From: Dehalobacter restrictus DSM 9455
GTDB taxonomy: Bacteria; Bacillota; Desulfitobacteriia; Desulfitobacteriales; Syntrophobotulaceae
DNA length: 64,000 bases
Assembly (NCBI RefSeq): GCF_000512895.1
Contig: NZ_CP007033.1
Span: 1,165,001 to 1,229,000, forward strand
Reading direction: 5' to 3'
A program made the position numbers and the translations under genes. The notes beneath the pieces are model-generated. The model saw nothing but the letters and a program-made list of their open reading frames with translations, was not told where the DNA came from and did not search any database. The first letter of the stretch is position 1, and the number at the start of each line of letters is the position of its first letter. Shown one piece after another: positions 55,826 through 63,666 of this stretch.

Positions 55826-56575
55826 TCAAGTTCCCAGCAAGTGAAACAGTTTTGTCTTCAAAGGCAATATCCCGGAAGAAAAAATCAGTTCCGGATCACG
55901 CGGCCGGGGAAACGGAACGTCGATGATCTCGACAACTTCTGCCGGGTATTTGCTGAGTACAAAAATTTTATCCGACAGCAGAATTGCTTCTTCAATATCA
56001 TGGGTAATAAAGAGCACGGTATGCTTCGTTTCAATCCAGATTGACAGCAGCCAAAGCTGCATTTCTCTGCGGGTCAGGGCATCAAGCGCCCCGAAAGGCT
56101 CATCCAAAAGCAGCGTGGGCTGTCCGAATAGGATGGTTCGGAGCAGGGCGCCACGCTGTTTCATGCCGCCGGAAAGCTGATGAGGATAGTAATCGGCAAA
56201 ATCGAGCAGCCCGAAATGTTCCAGACCCTTGATGGCCTCGACTGAAGAGATTTTTTTATCCTGGCGTCTGAGATCGCAGCCCAGCGTTACATTTTCCCGA
56301 AGAGTCCGCCACGGAAGAAGCAGGTCTTTTTGAAACATGTAGCCGACATGTCCTGGCATTCCGGTGATTTCTTGGTCATCGAGAAGGATTTGCCCCTGGT
56401 CGGGCTTTTCAATACCGGCGATAAGATTGCACAGCGTACTCTTGCCGGAACCGGAAGGCCCGATCAGGGAGACGAAAGAACCGCTCTCGATGGTCAGATT
56501 CAAATCCCGGAAAATCTCCATGGATTGACCGTTTTCGATATAGGTTTTCGAAAGGTTTTTTAAGGCAAGTGTCAA
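55826..56575 (-). CDS. thiZ: ABC transporter ATPase, thiamine-precursor uptake (ThiZ-like)
   Basis: 249-residue ABC ATPase of the nitrate/sulfonate/HMP-precursor group. Walker A is GPSGSGKSTL, the signature LSGGMKQRGALLRT, Walker B TLLLDEPFGALD, and the switch His is in VLFITHDIEEA. It is the last gene of a TPP-riboswitch operon (binding protein, permease, ATPase), so thiamine precursor import is the probable job; the ATPase alone would not show the substrate. Confidence 0.88.
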   Translation of the reverse strand: MTLALKNLSKTYIENGQSMEIFRDLNLTIESGSFVSLIGPSGSGKSTLCNLIAGIEKPDQGQILLDDQEITGMPGHVGYMFQKDLLLPWRTLRENVTLGCDLRRQDKKISSVEAIKGLEHFGLLDFADYYPHQLSGGMKQRGALLRTILFGQPTLLLDEPFGALDALTRREMQLWLLSIWIETKHTVLFITHDIEEAILLSDKIFVLSKYPAEVVEIIDVPFPRPRDPELIFSSGILPLKTKLFHLLGT

Positions 56576-56590
56576 GGCGTCTGACCTCCG

Positions 56591-57604
56591 TTATCTGGTC
56601 GGAAGAAAATCATTGGTAAAAGCTTTGGATGAATCCATCATTTTGGTGACGAGCTTATTGTCATAGAGCCACTTGCTGTAGTTTTCCCAGACAGTTGCTT
56701 TCTGGACACCCCATTGTTTCGCATCGGCTTTGTACTGCGGGCTCAGCCAGGCCTGACTGCGTTTGATCATTTCCGGATCGGATTCAGGAGCGTATTTGAT
56801 CAAGATTTCAGCTGATTCTTCCGGATTCCCAATTGCATATTCGTAGCCGGCACCGATTGCCTGCATCATTTTGCGGACAGTATCGGGGTTACTCTGAATC
56901 ATTTCCTCGTTCGAGACAATGACCGGTGTGTAATAATCGAGGGCAGGGTCGATATCTTTCAGCCAGATCATATTAAGTTCCTGTCCTCTGATTTCAGCCT
57001 GGATACCTGTCCAACCATAGAAAATCCAGGTCAGATCAATATTGCTATTCAAAGAGGCCAACTGATCGGTTTCCCCGATATTGACCATGTTGATTTTGCT
57101 GAAGTCGGCATTTTCTTTTTGCATCAGCGCTGTAAGGATCGCGGTTTCCGAAGGCAACCCCCAGCCGCCGTATGTTTTTCCTTCAAAATCCTTGGCTGTC
57201 AGGATATTCTTGCTTCTCAGCGAGACAAAACCAGAGGTGTTGTGTTGAATGATAGTTGCCAGAGAGACAAGTGGCAAGTCACTGAGGCGGGCAGATGTAA
57301 CCTGTTCCTGTGCACTGATACCAAAATCTACCTTTCCGGTTGCAACAAGCTGCTCGAGTGTTCCTTGGCTCGATGGGTTGACAATGTTGACTTCGAGTCC
57401 CTGGTCTTTGAAATAGCCTTTATCCTGAGCAACAAATAGCCCGGTATGATTCGTATTCGGTGTCCAGTCCAGCATAAGCGTTAGTTTAACCGGCTGGTTA
57501 TTCTGGACGGAGTTCTGTTCAGCCTGTTTGCTGCAACCCGAAAGAGTCACAGTGAGAATCAGAAGGAGCACAATAAACGTAACCAATATCTTTTTCGTTT
57601 TCAT
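56591..57604 (-). CDS. thiY: ABC substrate-binding lipoprotein (ThiY/NMT1-like)
   Basis: 337 residues. Signal peptide with lipobox (TVTLSGCSKQ), then an NMT1/THI5-like binding fold: LMLDWTPNTNHTGLFVAQDKGYF is the typical start of proteins that bind pyrimidine precursors such as formyl-aminopyrimidine. It would capture a thiamine pyrimidine precursor outside the cell for the ThiX/ThiZ transporter. It lies 85 bases after the permease gene and 16 before the ATPase gene. Confidence 0.9.
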   Translation of the reverse strand: MKTKKILVTFIVLLLILTVTLSGCSKQAEQNSVQNNQPVKLTLMLDWTPNTNHTGLFVAQDKGYFKDQGLEVNIVNPSSQGTLEQLVATGKVDFGISAQEQVTSARLSDLPLVSLATIIQHNTSGFVSLRSKNILTAKDFEGKTYGGWGLPSETAILTALMQKENADFSKINMVNIGETDQLASLNSNIDLTWIFYGWTGIQAEIRGQELNMIWLKDIDPALDYYTPVIVSNEEMIQSNPDTVRKMMQAIGAGYEYAIGNPEESAEILIKYAPESDPEMIKRSQAWLSPQYKADAKQWGVQKATVWENYSKWLYDNKLVTKMMDSSKAFTNDFLPTR

Positions 57605-57688
57605 TTCTATACCTCACTTGTATTTTTTGGGGGGCGAAGGAACGTATCTTTTCTCCTTGTTTACGGGGACGAAAGATACGTCCCTGGG

Positions 57689-58486
57689 TCAGCTTGTCCG
57701 TCTGTATCGGGAATACCAGGGAAGCAGTAGCCTGGTCAGAATAATAATGATTGCATAATAAAAGAAGCTGAGAGCAGTGATTGCAATGATTGCTGCAAAT
57801 ACTCTGTCGGTAAGGAAATTATTCGAAGAACGCAGCAGATAGACACCGAGCCCTTGGCTTGCTCCAAGCCATTCACTGATGACAGCCGTCATGACACTGT
57901 AGGCAGCAGCAATTTTCAAGCCTGAAAACAGTGCCGGCATAGCGTGAGGCCAACGGATTAGGGAGAATACCTGCCATTTGGATGCGCCCATGCTTTGCAG
58001 CAGATGCAGAAGATCTAAATCGCTTAATTCAAGGCCTTCAAGCAAACTGATCGCGATCGGAAAAAAACAGACCAGAACGACAATCAAGATTTTAGGCAGT
58101 ACCCCATACCCCAGCCAGAGCAACAGCAGCGGTGCGACCGCTATCAAGGGGATCGTCTGGGAAATGATCAGAAATGGGTAAAACACCCGCCGAGACAGCG
58201 GAAACAGCGTCATTAGTGTGCTGACCGTCATGCCCAGAGCAACAGCGAGCCCTAAGCCCAACGTCGTCTCAATGATCGTTGCTTTGGTATGGCCCCAGAT
58301 CACGTCCTTCGTATTCCAGAGAGCTTTCCCGATCTGAGAAGGAGAGGGAAGAAGCCAGCGGGGGATGCTGAAGTAATTTACCGTAAGCTGCCAGACTGCC
58401 AGCAGCACAACCAAAAAGAAAAGGGCAGGGGCATACCTCAGCAGTACAGCCGGTGGTCGGAATCTCCGGCTATTGTTTTTCAGCAA
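57689..58486 (-). CDS. thiX: ABC transporter permease (ThiX-like)
   Basis: 265 residues with about six membrane helices and the ABC permease loop (QSMGASKWQVFSLIRWPHAMP, the EAA-type motif). TTG at 58486 is chosen as the start because AAGGGA lies six bases upstream; an in-frame ATG at 58528 lacks a ribosome site and lies inside the preceding gene. The start overlaps the end of the thiamine-binding gene region by a short gap, giving tight coupling. Confidence 0.86.
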   Translation of the reverse strand: MLKNNSRRFRPPAVLLRYAPALFFLVVLLAVWQLTVNYFSIPRWLLPSPSQIGKALWNTKDVIWGHTKATIIETTLGLGLAVALGMTVSTLMTLFPLSRRVFYPFLIISQTIPLIAVAPLLLLWLGYGVLPKILIVVLVCFFPIAISLLEGLELSDLDLLHLLQSMGASKWQVFSLIRWPHAMPALFSGLKIAAAYSVMTAVISEWLGASQGLGVYLLRSSNNFLTDRVFAAIIAITALSFFYYAIIIILTRLLLPWYSRYRRTS

Positions 58487-58502
58487 TGGGAATCCCTTCT
58501 TT

Positions 58503-58790
58503 TCAGCGGTACTTGGCAATTTTCTCATTGATCGTGGAACCCTGGGGTACATAGTCAATTTTTACATTGGTCATTACCCTGGAAGCCCCGGCTTTGATAC
58601 AAGCCTCCATAGCATCTTTGATGACCTGCCAGATTTCATCAGGCTCTCCTTCAAGTGCTGTTTCCATCGGACCGACTTCGTAGGGAAGGCCGCTTTGGGC
58701 GACAACTTTGATTGCTTCATCAACAACCGGATAGATTCTGGATTCCTCAACTTTTGGAATGACCTGAAAGGCCATTGTTATCTTCGCCAA
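58503..58790 (-). CDS. Thiamine-binding protein family (MTH1187/YkoF-like)
   Basis: 95 residues of the thiamine-binding (former DUF77) family: a short ferredoxin-like beta/alpha domain with FQVIPKVEESRIYPVVDEAI, GLPYEVGPMETALEGEPDEI and VMTNVKIDY. Such cytoplasmic proteins bind thiamine or its pyrimidine half and are found with precursor transporters, as YkoF with YkoEDC. TTG 58790 fits AAGGAG (nine bases) better than the GTG at 58808. It is the first gene of the TPP-riboswitch operon. Confidence 0.85.
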   Translation of the reverse strand: MAKITMAFQVIPKVEESRIYPVVDEAIKVVAQSGLPYEVGPMETALEGEPDEIWQVIKDAMEACIKAGASRVMTNVKIDYVPQGSTINEKIAKYR

Positions 58791-58877
58791 AATACATTTC
58801 TCCTTCACGTATTTTATAGATTACTGTCCGTGACTTTGTAAATAATAAGACACTGCTTATCAACCATGACCGACAAA

Positions 58878-58905
58878 CAAAAAACGCTGCAAAGGCAGCG
58901 CAGTT
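58878..58905 (-). terminator. Riboswitch-controlled terminator
   Basis: On the minus strand CGCTGC-CTTT-GCAGCG is followed by six T, about 20 bases after the riboswitch aptamer and before the first gene. Ligand binding to the aptamer would be expected to favour this hairpin. Confidence 0.88.
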
Positions 58906-58922
58906 ATTAAAGTTTTTTATTA

Positions 58923-59003
58923 TTACTACGCTGGCATTACCCAGATCAGTTTTAAGGGTCGGATACGTGATATCCCTCTCAGCCAGCATCCCCAGCTCCC
59001 CAT
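58923..59003 (-). promoter_or_regulatory. TPP (thiamine pyrophosphate) riboswitch
   Basis: The minus strand carries the THI-box core: GGGGAGC near 59000, GCTGAGAGG, then GACCCTT, then CTGATCTGGGTAATGCCAGC, then GTAG. These are the conserved P2-P5 elements of the TPP aptamer. It governs the transporter operon 58790-55826, presumably switching it off when TPP is plentiful. Confidence 0.96.
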
Positions 59004-59198
59004 ACTATTAAATTAGTTTTATCCTACCATAGTTGAAAATCATTAGCAATAGTGTTTTAGATTACTGTTTGCTTTTCATCAGATCATTTGCTTCTCAGGT
59101 GAGATATTCTAGATAGTTCTTAAATTGGACAATTTGGGCTAATTATCATATGATAGTACTGACCATATACTGGGCAAGATGGTACAAGGAGAGAGAAA

Positions 59199-59918
59199 AT
59201 GGATTTTGCAGGCAAAGATAAATCAGAATACGTCAAGGAAACGTTTAACGCGATTGCCGGGAAATATGATCTAATGAATTCCCTGATGAGTATGGGGATG
59301 GATAACGCCTGGCGGGCCAAAGCAGTCAGGATTGTCGAGGCTAAACCCGGAATGAAGATGATTGACCTGTGCTGCGGAACCGGCAAGCTTACCAGAGAAA
59401 TTGCCGTCGCCGTCGGGGATTCCGGCAGAGTCACCGGAGTCGATTTTTCAGAGGAAATGCTGGTTGTGGGCCGGAAAAATATTGAAAATGACCGTTACAA
59501 AGCGAGTATTGAGCTTTTGCAGGGCAATGCGATGAGCTTGCCTTTTACCGACAACAGTTTTGACGGAGCGACCGTTGGCTGGGGGCTCAGGAATCTTCCT
59601 GATCTGCGCCGCGGAATCCGGGAAATGATCCGTGTTGTCAAACCTGGTTCGATGGTTGTATCTCTGGATATGGGAAAACCGACTATACCGGTTTTCAAAC
59701 AGTTTTACTGGCTGTATTTTGAGAAGATCGTCCCGTGGCTGGGAAAAATCCACGGCGGAAAACAAAAAGAATACACGTATCTTTATGATTCAGCCTGTGA
59801 GTTTGAATCTCAGCGTCAGCTCACCCTGATCTTTGCTGAATGCGGACTTCAGGATACGGGATATAAAAATCTTGTCGGCGGTGTTGTGGCGATCGTGTAT
59901 GGCCGAAAACCAAAATGA
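59199..59918 (+). CDS. menG: Demethylmenaquinone methyltransferase (MenG/UbiE)
   Basis: 239-residue SAM-dependent methyltransferase, the last step of menaquinone synthesis. Family motifs are YDLMNSLMSMGMDNAWR, the SAM loop IDLCCGTGKLT, and the UbiE signature GWGLRNLPDLRRGIREM. CAAGGAGA precedes the ATG. Its presence implies menaquinone-based respiration, consistent with an organohalide- or fumarate-respiring anaerobe. Confidence 0.96.
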   Translation: MDFAGKDKSEYVKETFNAIAGKYDLMNSLMSMGMDNAWRAKAVRIVEAKPGMKMIDLCCGTGKLTREIAVAVGDSGRVTGVDFSEEMLVVGRKNIENDRYKASIELLQGNAMSLPFTDNSFDGATVGWGLRNLPDLRRGIREMIRVVKPGSMVVSLDMGKPTIPVFKQFYWLYFEKIVPWLGKIHGGKQKEYTYLYDSACEFESQRQLTLIFAECGLQDTGYKNLVGGVVAIVYGRKPK

Positions 59919-59984
59919 ATCAAACAAATAGAATAAAAATAAGGAATTCAATTATAAACAACAATAATAGCAGTAAATAACGTA

Positions 59985-60026
59985 ATAAAATTATCCCCGG
60001 GTCAACCGAGGATAATTTTATTTTTA
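59985..60026 (+). terminator. Terminator after menG
   Basis: AATAAAATTATCC / GGATAATTTTATT, 13-bp stem with an inner CGG/CCG pair, then TTT. Confidence 0.85.
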
Positions 60027-60158
60027 CAGCAAAAGATAGTATAGATAATCATTTTTCTTTAATTAAAATCAACGTTTTACAAAGGGATTATTTACTGACA
60101 TAATTCATTGGTTTCAGTGAAAAACTAGTGGAAATATTAAAACGGAGGTGTTTTTTAT

Positions 60159-60581
60159 ATGCGGGTCATGGATATTATGTCAACAGATGTAAGCTGGGTG
60201 GACCCAGCAGCCAAAGTTACGGATATCGCTAAAATTATGAGAGATAAAGATATTGGTGCTGTTCCGGTCGTTCAGGCCGGCAAAGTATTGGGAATTATTA
60301 CAGACCGGGATATTGTTCTGAGGGTCATCGCTTCGAACAAGGATGTCAACCAGATGACGGCCGAGCAGTGCATGACGGTAGATCCAATCTGTATCGATGG
60401 CACGCAGGATATCGATACTGTTGCTGAAACCATGGCTGAATACCAGGTAAAACGTCTTCCTGTGCTGAACAAGGGGCAAATTATTGGGGTCATTGCGTTA
60501 GGTGACCTCGCGATTGAAAATATTCATATCAATGAGGCTGGAGAGGCTTTAAACGGGATATCGCGAGGCATCAGCCATTAA
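60159..60581 (+). CDS. CBS-domain protein
   Basis: 140 residues, two CBS repeats (about 8-60 and 75-125: DIAKIMRDKDIGAVPVV, GIITDRDIVLRVIA; then TVAETMAEYQVKRLPVL, GVIALGDLAI). Such stand-alone pairs bind adenine nucleotides and act as energy sensors. CGGAGG lies upstream. It is a single gene, so the target is unknown. Confidence 0.92.
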   Translation: MRVMDIMSTDVSWVDPAAKVTDIAKIMRDKDIGAVPVVQAGKVLGIITDRDIVLRVIASNKDVNQMTAEQCMTVDPICIDGTQDIDTVAETMAEYQVKRLPVLNKGQIIGVIALGDLAIENIHINEAGEALNGISRGISH

Positions 60582-60610
60582 TGCCAGATAGGAAAGATAC
60601 TTCAATCATA

Positions 60611-60643
60611 AATGGGATATGCTTTACAATGGCATATCCCATT
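60611..60643. terminator. Hairpin ahead of a small ORF
   Basis: AATGGGATATGC / GCATATCCCATT, 12-bp perfect stem, 9-nt loop. It may terminate the CBS gene, or be a leader structure just before the GGAGG site of the next small frame. Confidence 0.6.
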
Positions 60644-60663
60644 ACATATTTTATGGAGGTTTT

Positions 60664-60759
60664 ATGAGTGAAAACAAAATATCATTTTTAAGCGGCTCTT
60701 TTTTATGGTTTGGTGCTGCAATTTTCTCAGGCAGTTACGATGTGGTGGAAATTCAATAA
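60664..60759 (+). pseudogene. 31-codon frame, possible N-terminal remnant of a permease
   Basis: GGAGG, 4 nt, ATG opens MSENKISFLSGSFLWFGAA then leaves a hydrophobic start for unrelated residues and stops. The opening resembles the start of cytosine/purine/thiamine-type permeases (FLWFGAA). The break after ~20 residues suggests a deletion junction. The assignment is weak. The rest of 60582-60976 holds no gene. Confidence 0.35.
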
Positions 60760-60976
60760 ATAGATACTGTCAGACAAAATCCAAAAGTATGAATTGAGAT
60801 ACATGTACCATAAAAGATTGTGTAATGTTACAGCTAAAGCAGTTCTAAAGATGCAATCAATGATCCGGATATATTTGAACATAAAATTTCTAAAAATCAT
60901 TTCATACTAAATTTAAAAAAATGTATATTTGGTATAGTTGCTTGTATACACAAATTTTTATGGAGGATGATCTGAA

Positions 60977-61615
60977 GTGGTGGATTTGAAAGTCCTGACT
61001 CAAGCGATGTCCGATTTGGACGAAGACGTGCTAAACAAGGCCATTGATGAAGTACTAAGTAAAGACGACAATGCCGCAGAAGCTCAAGAAGTTGTTAAAG
61101 CTTGTCAGCAAGGTATGACACTCGTAGGTGAACGCTATGATTCGGGCGAGTACTTTATTGGAGATTTGGTCTTCGCCGGGGAAGTGTTGCAAAGTGTAAT
61201 GGACAAGCTCAAACCGGCTTTAAGTGCAGGTTCCTCAGCAAAAGGCGGAAAGATTGTTTTAGCTACAGTCTTTGGAGATATTCATGACATAGGCAAAAAT
61301 ATTTTCAGATCCGTGGCTGAAGCCGCGAGTTTTGAGGTGATCGACCTGGGGATCAATGTTCCGGTTAACCAGATCGTGGACAAGGTAAAAGAGGTTAACC
61401 CTGATATTATAGGATTAAGCGGCGTACTGACTTTGGCGCTGGATAGTAAGAAAGAAACAGTTAATGCGCTTAATGAAGCAGGCCTTAGAAATTCAGTTAA
61501 GGTGATTATCGGCGGAGTACCCGTTAATGAGAATGTATGTAAAAGTATAGGTGCCGATGCCTTTTCGACAAACGCAGCTGAAGGTGTAAAAATATGCCAG
61601 AGATGGGTGGGTTGA
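60977..61615 (+). CDS. Corrinoid protein of a methyltransferase system (MtaC/MtvC-like)
   Basis: 212 residues. A helical N-terminal cap (about 1-85) is followed by a B12-binding Rossmann domain with the lower-ligand motif GDIHDIGKN (D-x-H-x-x-G, His ligand to cobalt) and GLSGVLTLALDS, plus VIIGGVPVN. Such proteins carry a methyl group from a substrate-specific methyltransferase to a second enzyme. GTG start behind GGAGG. Its normal partners are missing or broken: only a tail of a UroD-type methyltransferase follows, so the protein may be orphaned. Confidence 0.92.
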   Translation: MVDLKVLTQAMSDLDEDVLNKAIDEVLSKDDNAAEAQEVVKACQQGMTLVGERYDSGEYFIGDLVFAGEVLQSVMDKLKPALSAGSSAKGGKIVLATVFGDIHDIGKNIFRSVAEAASFEVIDLGINVPVNQIVDKVKEVNPDIIGLSGVLTLALDSKKETVNALNEAGLRNSVKVIIGGVPVNENVCKSIGADAFSTNAAEGVKICQRWVG

Positions 61616-61630
61616 TCAATAAGTGAAGCT

Positions 61631-61816
61631 ATGAACCTCTATCAAGAGCGGACCAAGGAAGAATGTATTGCCAAAGCGAAAGAATTAATCGATGGTATGG
61701 CAGGCGGAGGATACATTTTTGGCACCGATAAGGAGCTTCTTGCACCAGCGGATGGCAAGGCGGAAAACATCATCGCCGTAAATGAATTTGTCATGGAGTA
61801 TGGTATTTATAAATAG
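61631..61816 (+). pseudogene. C-terminal remnant of a UroD-type corrinoid methyltransferase
   Basis: The 61 codons (ERTKEECIAKAKELIDGMAG then GGYIFGTDKELLAPADGKAE then ENIIAVNEFVMEYGIY) look like the last ~60 residues of a uroporphyrinogen-decarboxylase-like methyltransferase (MtaA/MtvB style). The first ~280 residues are absent. The frame is continuous with the corrinoid gene across its stop, as if a large in-frame deletion joined them. Confidence 0.75.
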
Positions 61817-61829
61817 GAGGTGTTTCACG

Positions 61830-61948
61830 ATGGAAGAACAATTGTTGATTTCTTGGAGTGATATCGTTAAAGAGCTCCGGAACTCGCAGACAAGGACCCC
61901 GCGATGGGAATGAATTGGGATATTGGACAGGAAATGAGTTTTGCCTAG
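61830..61948 (+). pseudogene. Frameshifted short remnant after the methyltransferase tail
   Basis: AGGAGG, 8 nt, ATG opens a 27-codon frame (MEEQLLISWSDIVKEL), and the second frame continues ELADKDPAMGMNWDIGQEMS to a stop at 61946-61948. The junction is near 61880. It looks like a third gene of the corrinoid operon that has decayed. The family is not recognised. Confidence 0.45.
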
Positions 61949-62047
61949 CCTATGTAACTTTCCTGGCACTCTTTTAAACAAATATCCGTACTGCCGGAAG
62001 TAGTTTACCAGTGCCTACTGGCAGGGAAAAATATAGAAGCAACTATC

Positions 62048-62073
62048 AGCCAGGAGAAAATCCTGGCTTTTTT
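62048..62073 (+). terminator. Terminator of the corrinoid operon remnant
   Basis: AGCCAGGA-GAAAA-TCCTGGCT with TTTTTT. Confidence 0.9.
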
Positions 62074-62199
62074 GTGTTCGGTTATAGTGTGAAAAAGTCA
62101 AATATAAGAAGGGTTAAAGGATATAAGTTGAAATCTATGTTATATTTAGAATATAGGTACTGGCTAAAACTATAATTAAGTTAATGGTGGGGACGAAAA

Positions 62200-62826
62200 G
62201 TGGAAGCATTTAAAACAATCGAGAGAGAGACAGAGGCCGAACAAGTCGTTGAAAAATCAAGGTTTATCGCTTTGGTTAAATATATCGAAGGCACGGCCGA
62301 AGCCGAAAAAAATATGAAGGAAATCCGGGAAGTCCTTCCTAATGCCCGTCATTATGTATACGCTTACCGTATTCACGAAGGCAGGATTGAGAAAGCCTCG
62401 GATGACGGCGAACCGCAGGGTACAGGGGGAAGACCGGTCATGGAACTGCTCCAGCACCGGCAGCTCTGGAACATCCAGATCATTGTTGTGCGTTATTTTG
62501 GCGGTATCCTGCTTGGTACCGGTGGACTTACAAGAGCCTATGGCGGGACAGCCCGCCTTGCATTGGAGAACACAGCGATTGTCCAGCTCGTTCCGCACCG
62601 GATCTATGTACTCCGGATTCCGTACTCCTGGTTTGAACAGATCCGGTACGGCCTGAAGCAAAAGGGCATGGAAAGCGGTAATGAAAAGTTTAGTGAAGAA
62701 ATTGATCTTGAAGTATACATCCGGGATGGAGATCAGGATACCTTTACTGGCTGGCTGCATGAATTCACCAACGGGCAGGTTTCCTGGAAGGATGCTGGGG
62801 CTGTATTAAAGTCGGTTAGCGTATAG
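62200..62826 (+). CDS. YigZ/IMPACT family protein
   Basis: 208 residues, UPF0029/IMPACT family. The N-terminal domain has the typical RHYVYAYRI, DDGEPQGTGGRPVME and VVRYFGGILLGTGGLTRAYG segments; the C-terminal ~65 residues match the DUF1949 domain. Bacterial members resemble ribosome- or translation-associated proteins, but the biochemical role is not settled. GTG start with GGTGGGGA upstream. A T9 terminator follows at about 62831-62857. Confidence 0.9.
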   Translation: MEAFKTIERETEAEQVVEKSRFIALVKYIEGTAEAEKNMKEIREVLPNARHYVYAYRIHEGRIEKASDDGEPQGTGGRPVMELLQHRQLWNIQIIVVRYFGGILLGTGGLTRAYGGTARLALENTAIVQLVPHRIYVLRIPYSWFEQIRYGLKQKGMESGNEKFSEEIDLEVYIRDGDQDTFTGWLHEFTNGQVSWKDAGAVLKSVSV

Positions 62827-63123
62827 AAAATAAGACCCTCAGGGGCCTTTTTTTTTACGCAAAATATGTAGGTACTGGGAACGCATGGATTAATCTACTG
62901 GTACTATTGGGAAACAAAAATAGTCCGAAAGTATCAATTTCTTGTAAAAGACATCATTTCGACAAATTTCCTCTTGAGGGTCTGAGTTTTTATAGATAGA
63001 ATCCATATAAAACCAAATGTAAAATGATTGTAAACTAAACGTAAATATATTGTAAAAAATAGACAAGGCTTAACTAGTTGCATATGGCAGCGGCTGATTA
63101 TATTAATGCTGGGCGGTAAAAAT

Positions 63124-63623
63124 ATGAAAATCAGAGAATTTATTAGTTTAAGAAAAATACGGGAATGCAAAAAAGGTCAGGCTATGGTGGAATTTGCACT
63201 GGTTTTGCCTATCTTACTACTATTTTTTGGTTTTATTTTGGATGCCGGACGAATTGTCGATGCACAAGTATTGGTACAGAGTGCAGCAAATGAGGGAATC
63301 CGGCAAGTTACCAGCAAGACAAATATCAAAGAACAAGTAAAAAATTCCATTAGTGATTATACAGACAGATTGGATTTTGATCAGTTAACCGTTGAGGCCA
63401 AAGCTGGAGAGACAAAACGAAGGAATTATACGTATCATGCGAACAAGGGATCTCAATTTCAAGAATTACCAAGCTATTATACATATTTTAACGCGACAGT
63501 AACCTTGGAATATGATGTACCGGTGCTCATGCCGCAGTCAAAATTGTTTTTGGTGATGAATTTAGGGTATTGTCAACATTTACTTCGCAGGTGTTTTTAG
63601 AGGGGTACCCTGAGGATGGTTAG
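63124..63623 (+). pseudogene. TadE-like pseudopilin of a second Tad locus (frameshift near the end)
   Basis: The N-terminus KKGQAMVEFALVLPILLLFFGFI has the TadE Glu and hydrophobic helix. As written the frame stops at 63600 with a poor C-terminus (NLGYCQHLLRRCF). Adding one T at about 63560-63566 continues it as FRVLSTFTSQVFLEGYPEDG to a stop at 63621-63623, a more normal ending. ATG 63124 is preferred over 63106. No flp gene lies upstream in the window (62858-63105 is AT-rich, with a leader). Confidence 0.75.
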
Positions 63624-63666
63624 AGATATCGAACGGATACGTTTGAAGGGAAGGGTGTTCAATTTG

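Noticed and set aside
62858-63105. Minus-strand frame in the leader of the second tadE gene
   Set aside because: AT-rich, no ribosome site, unlike any family I know; read as promoter region.
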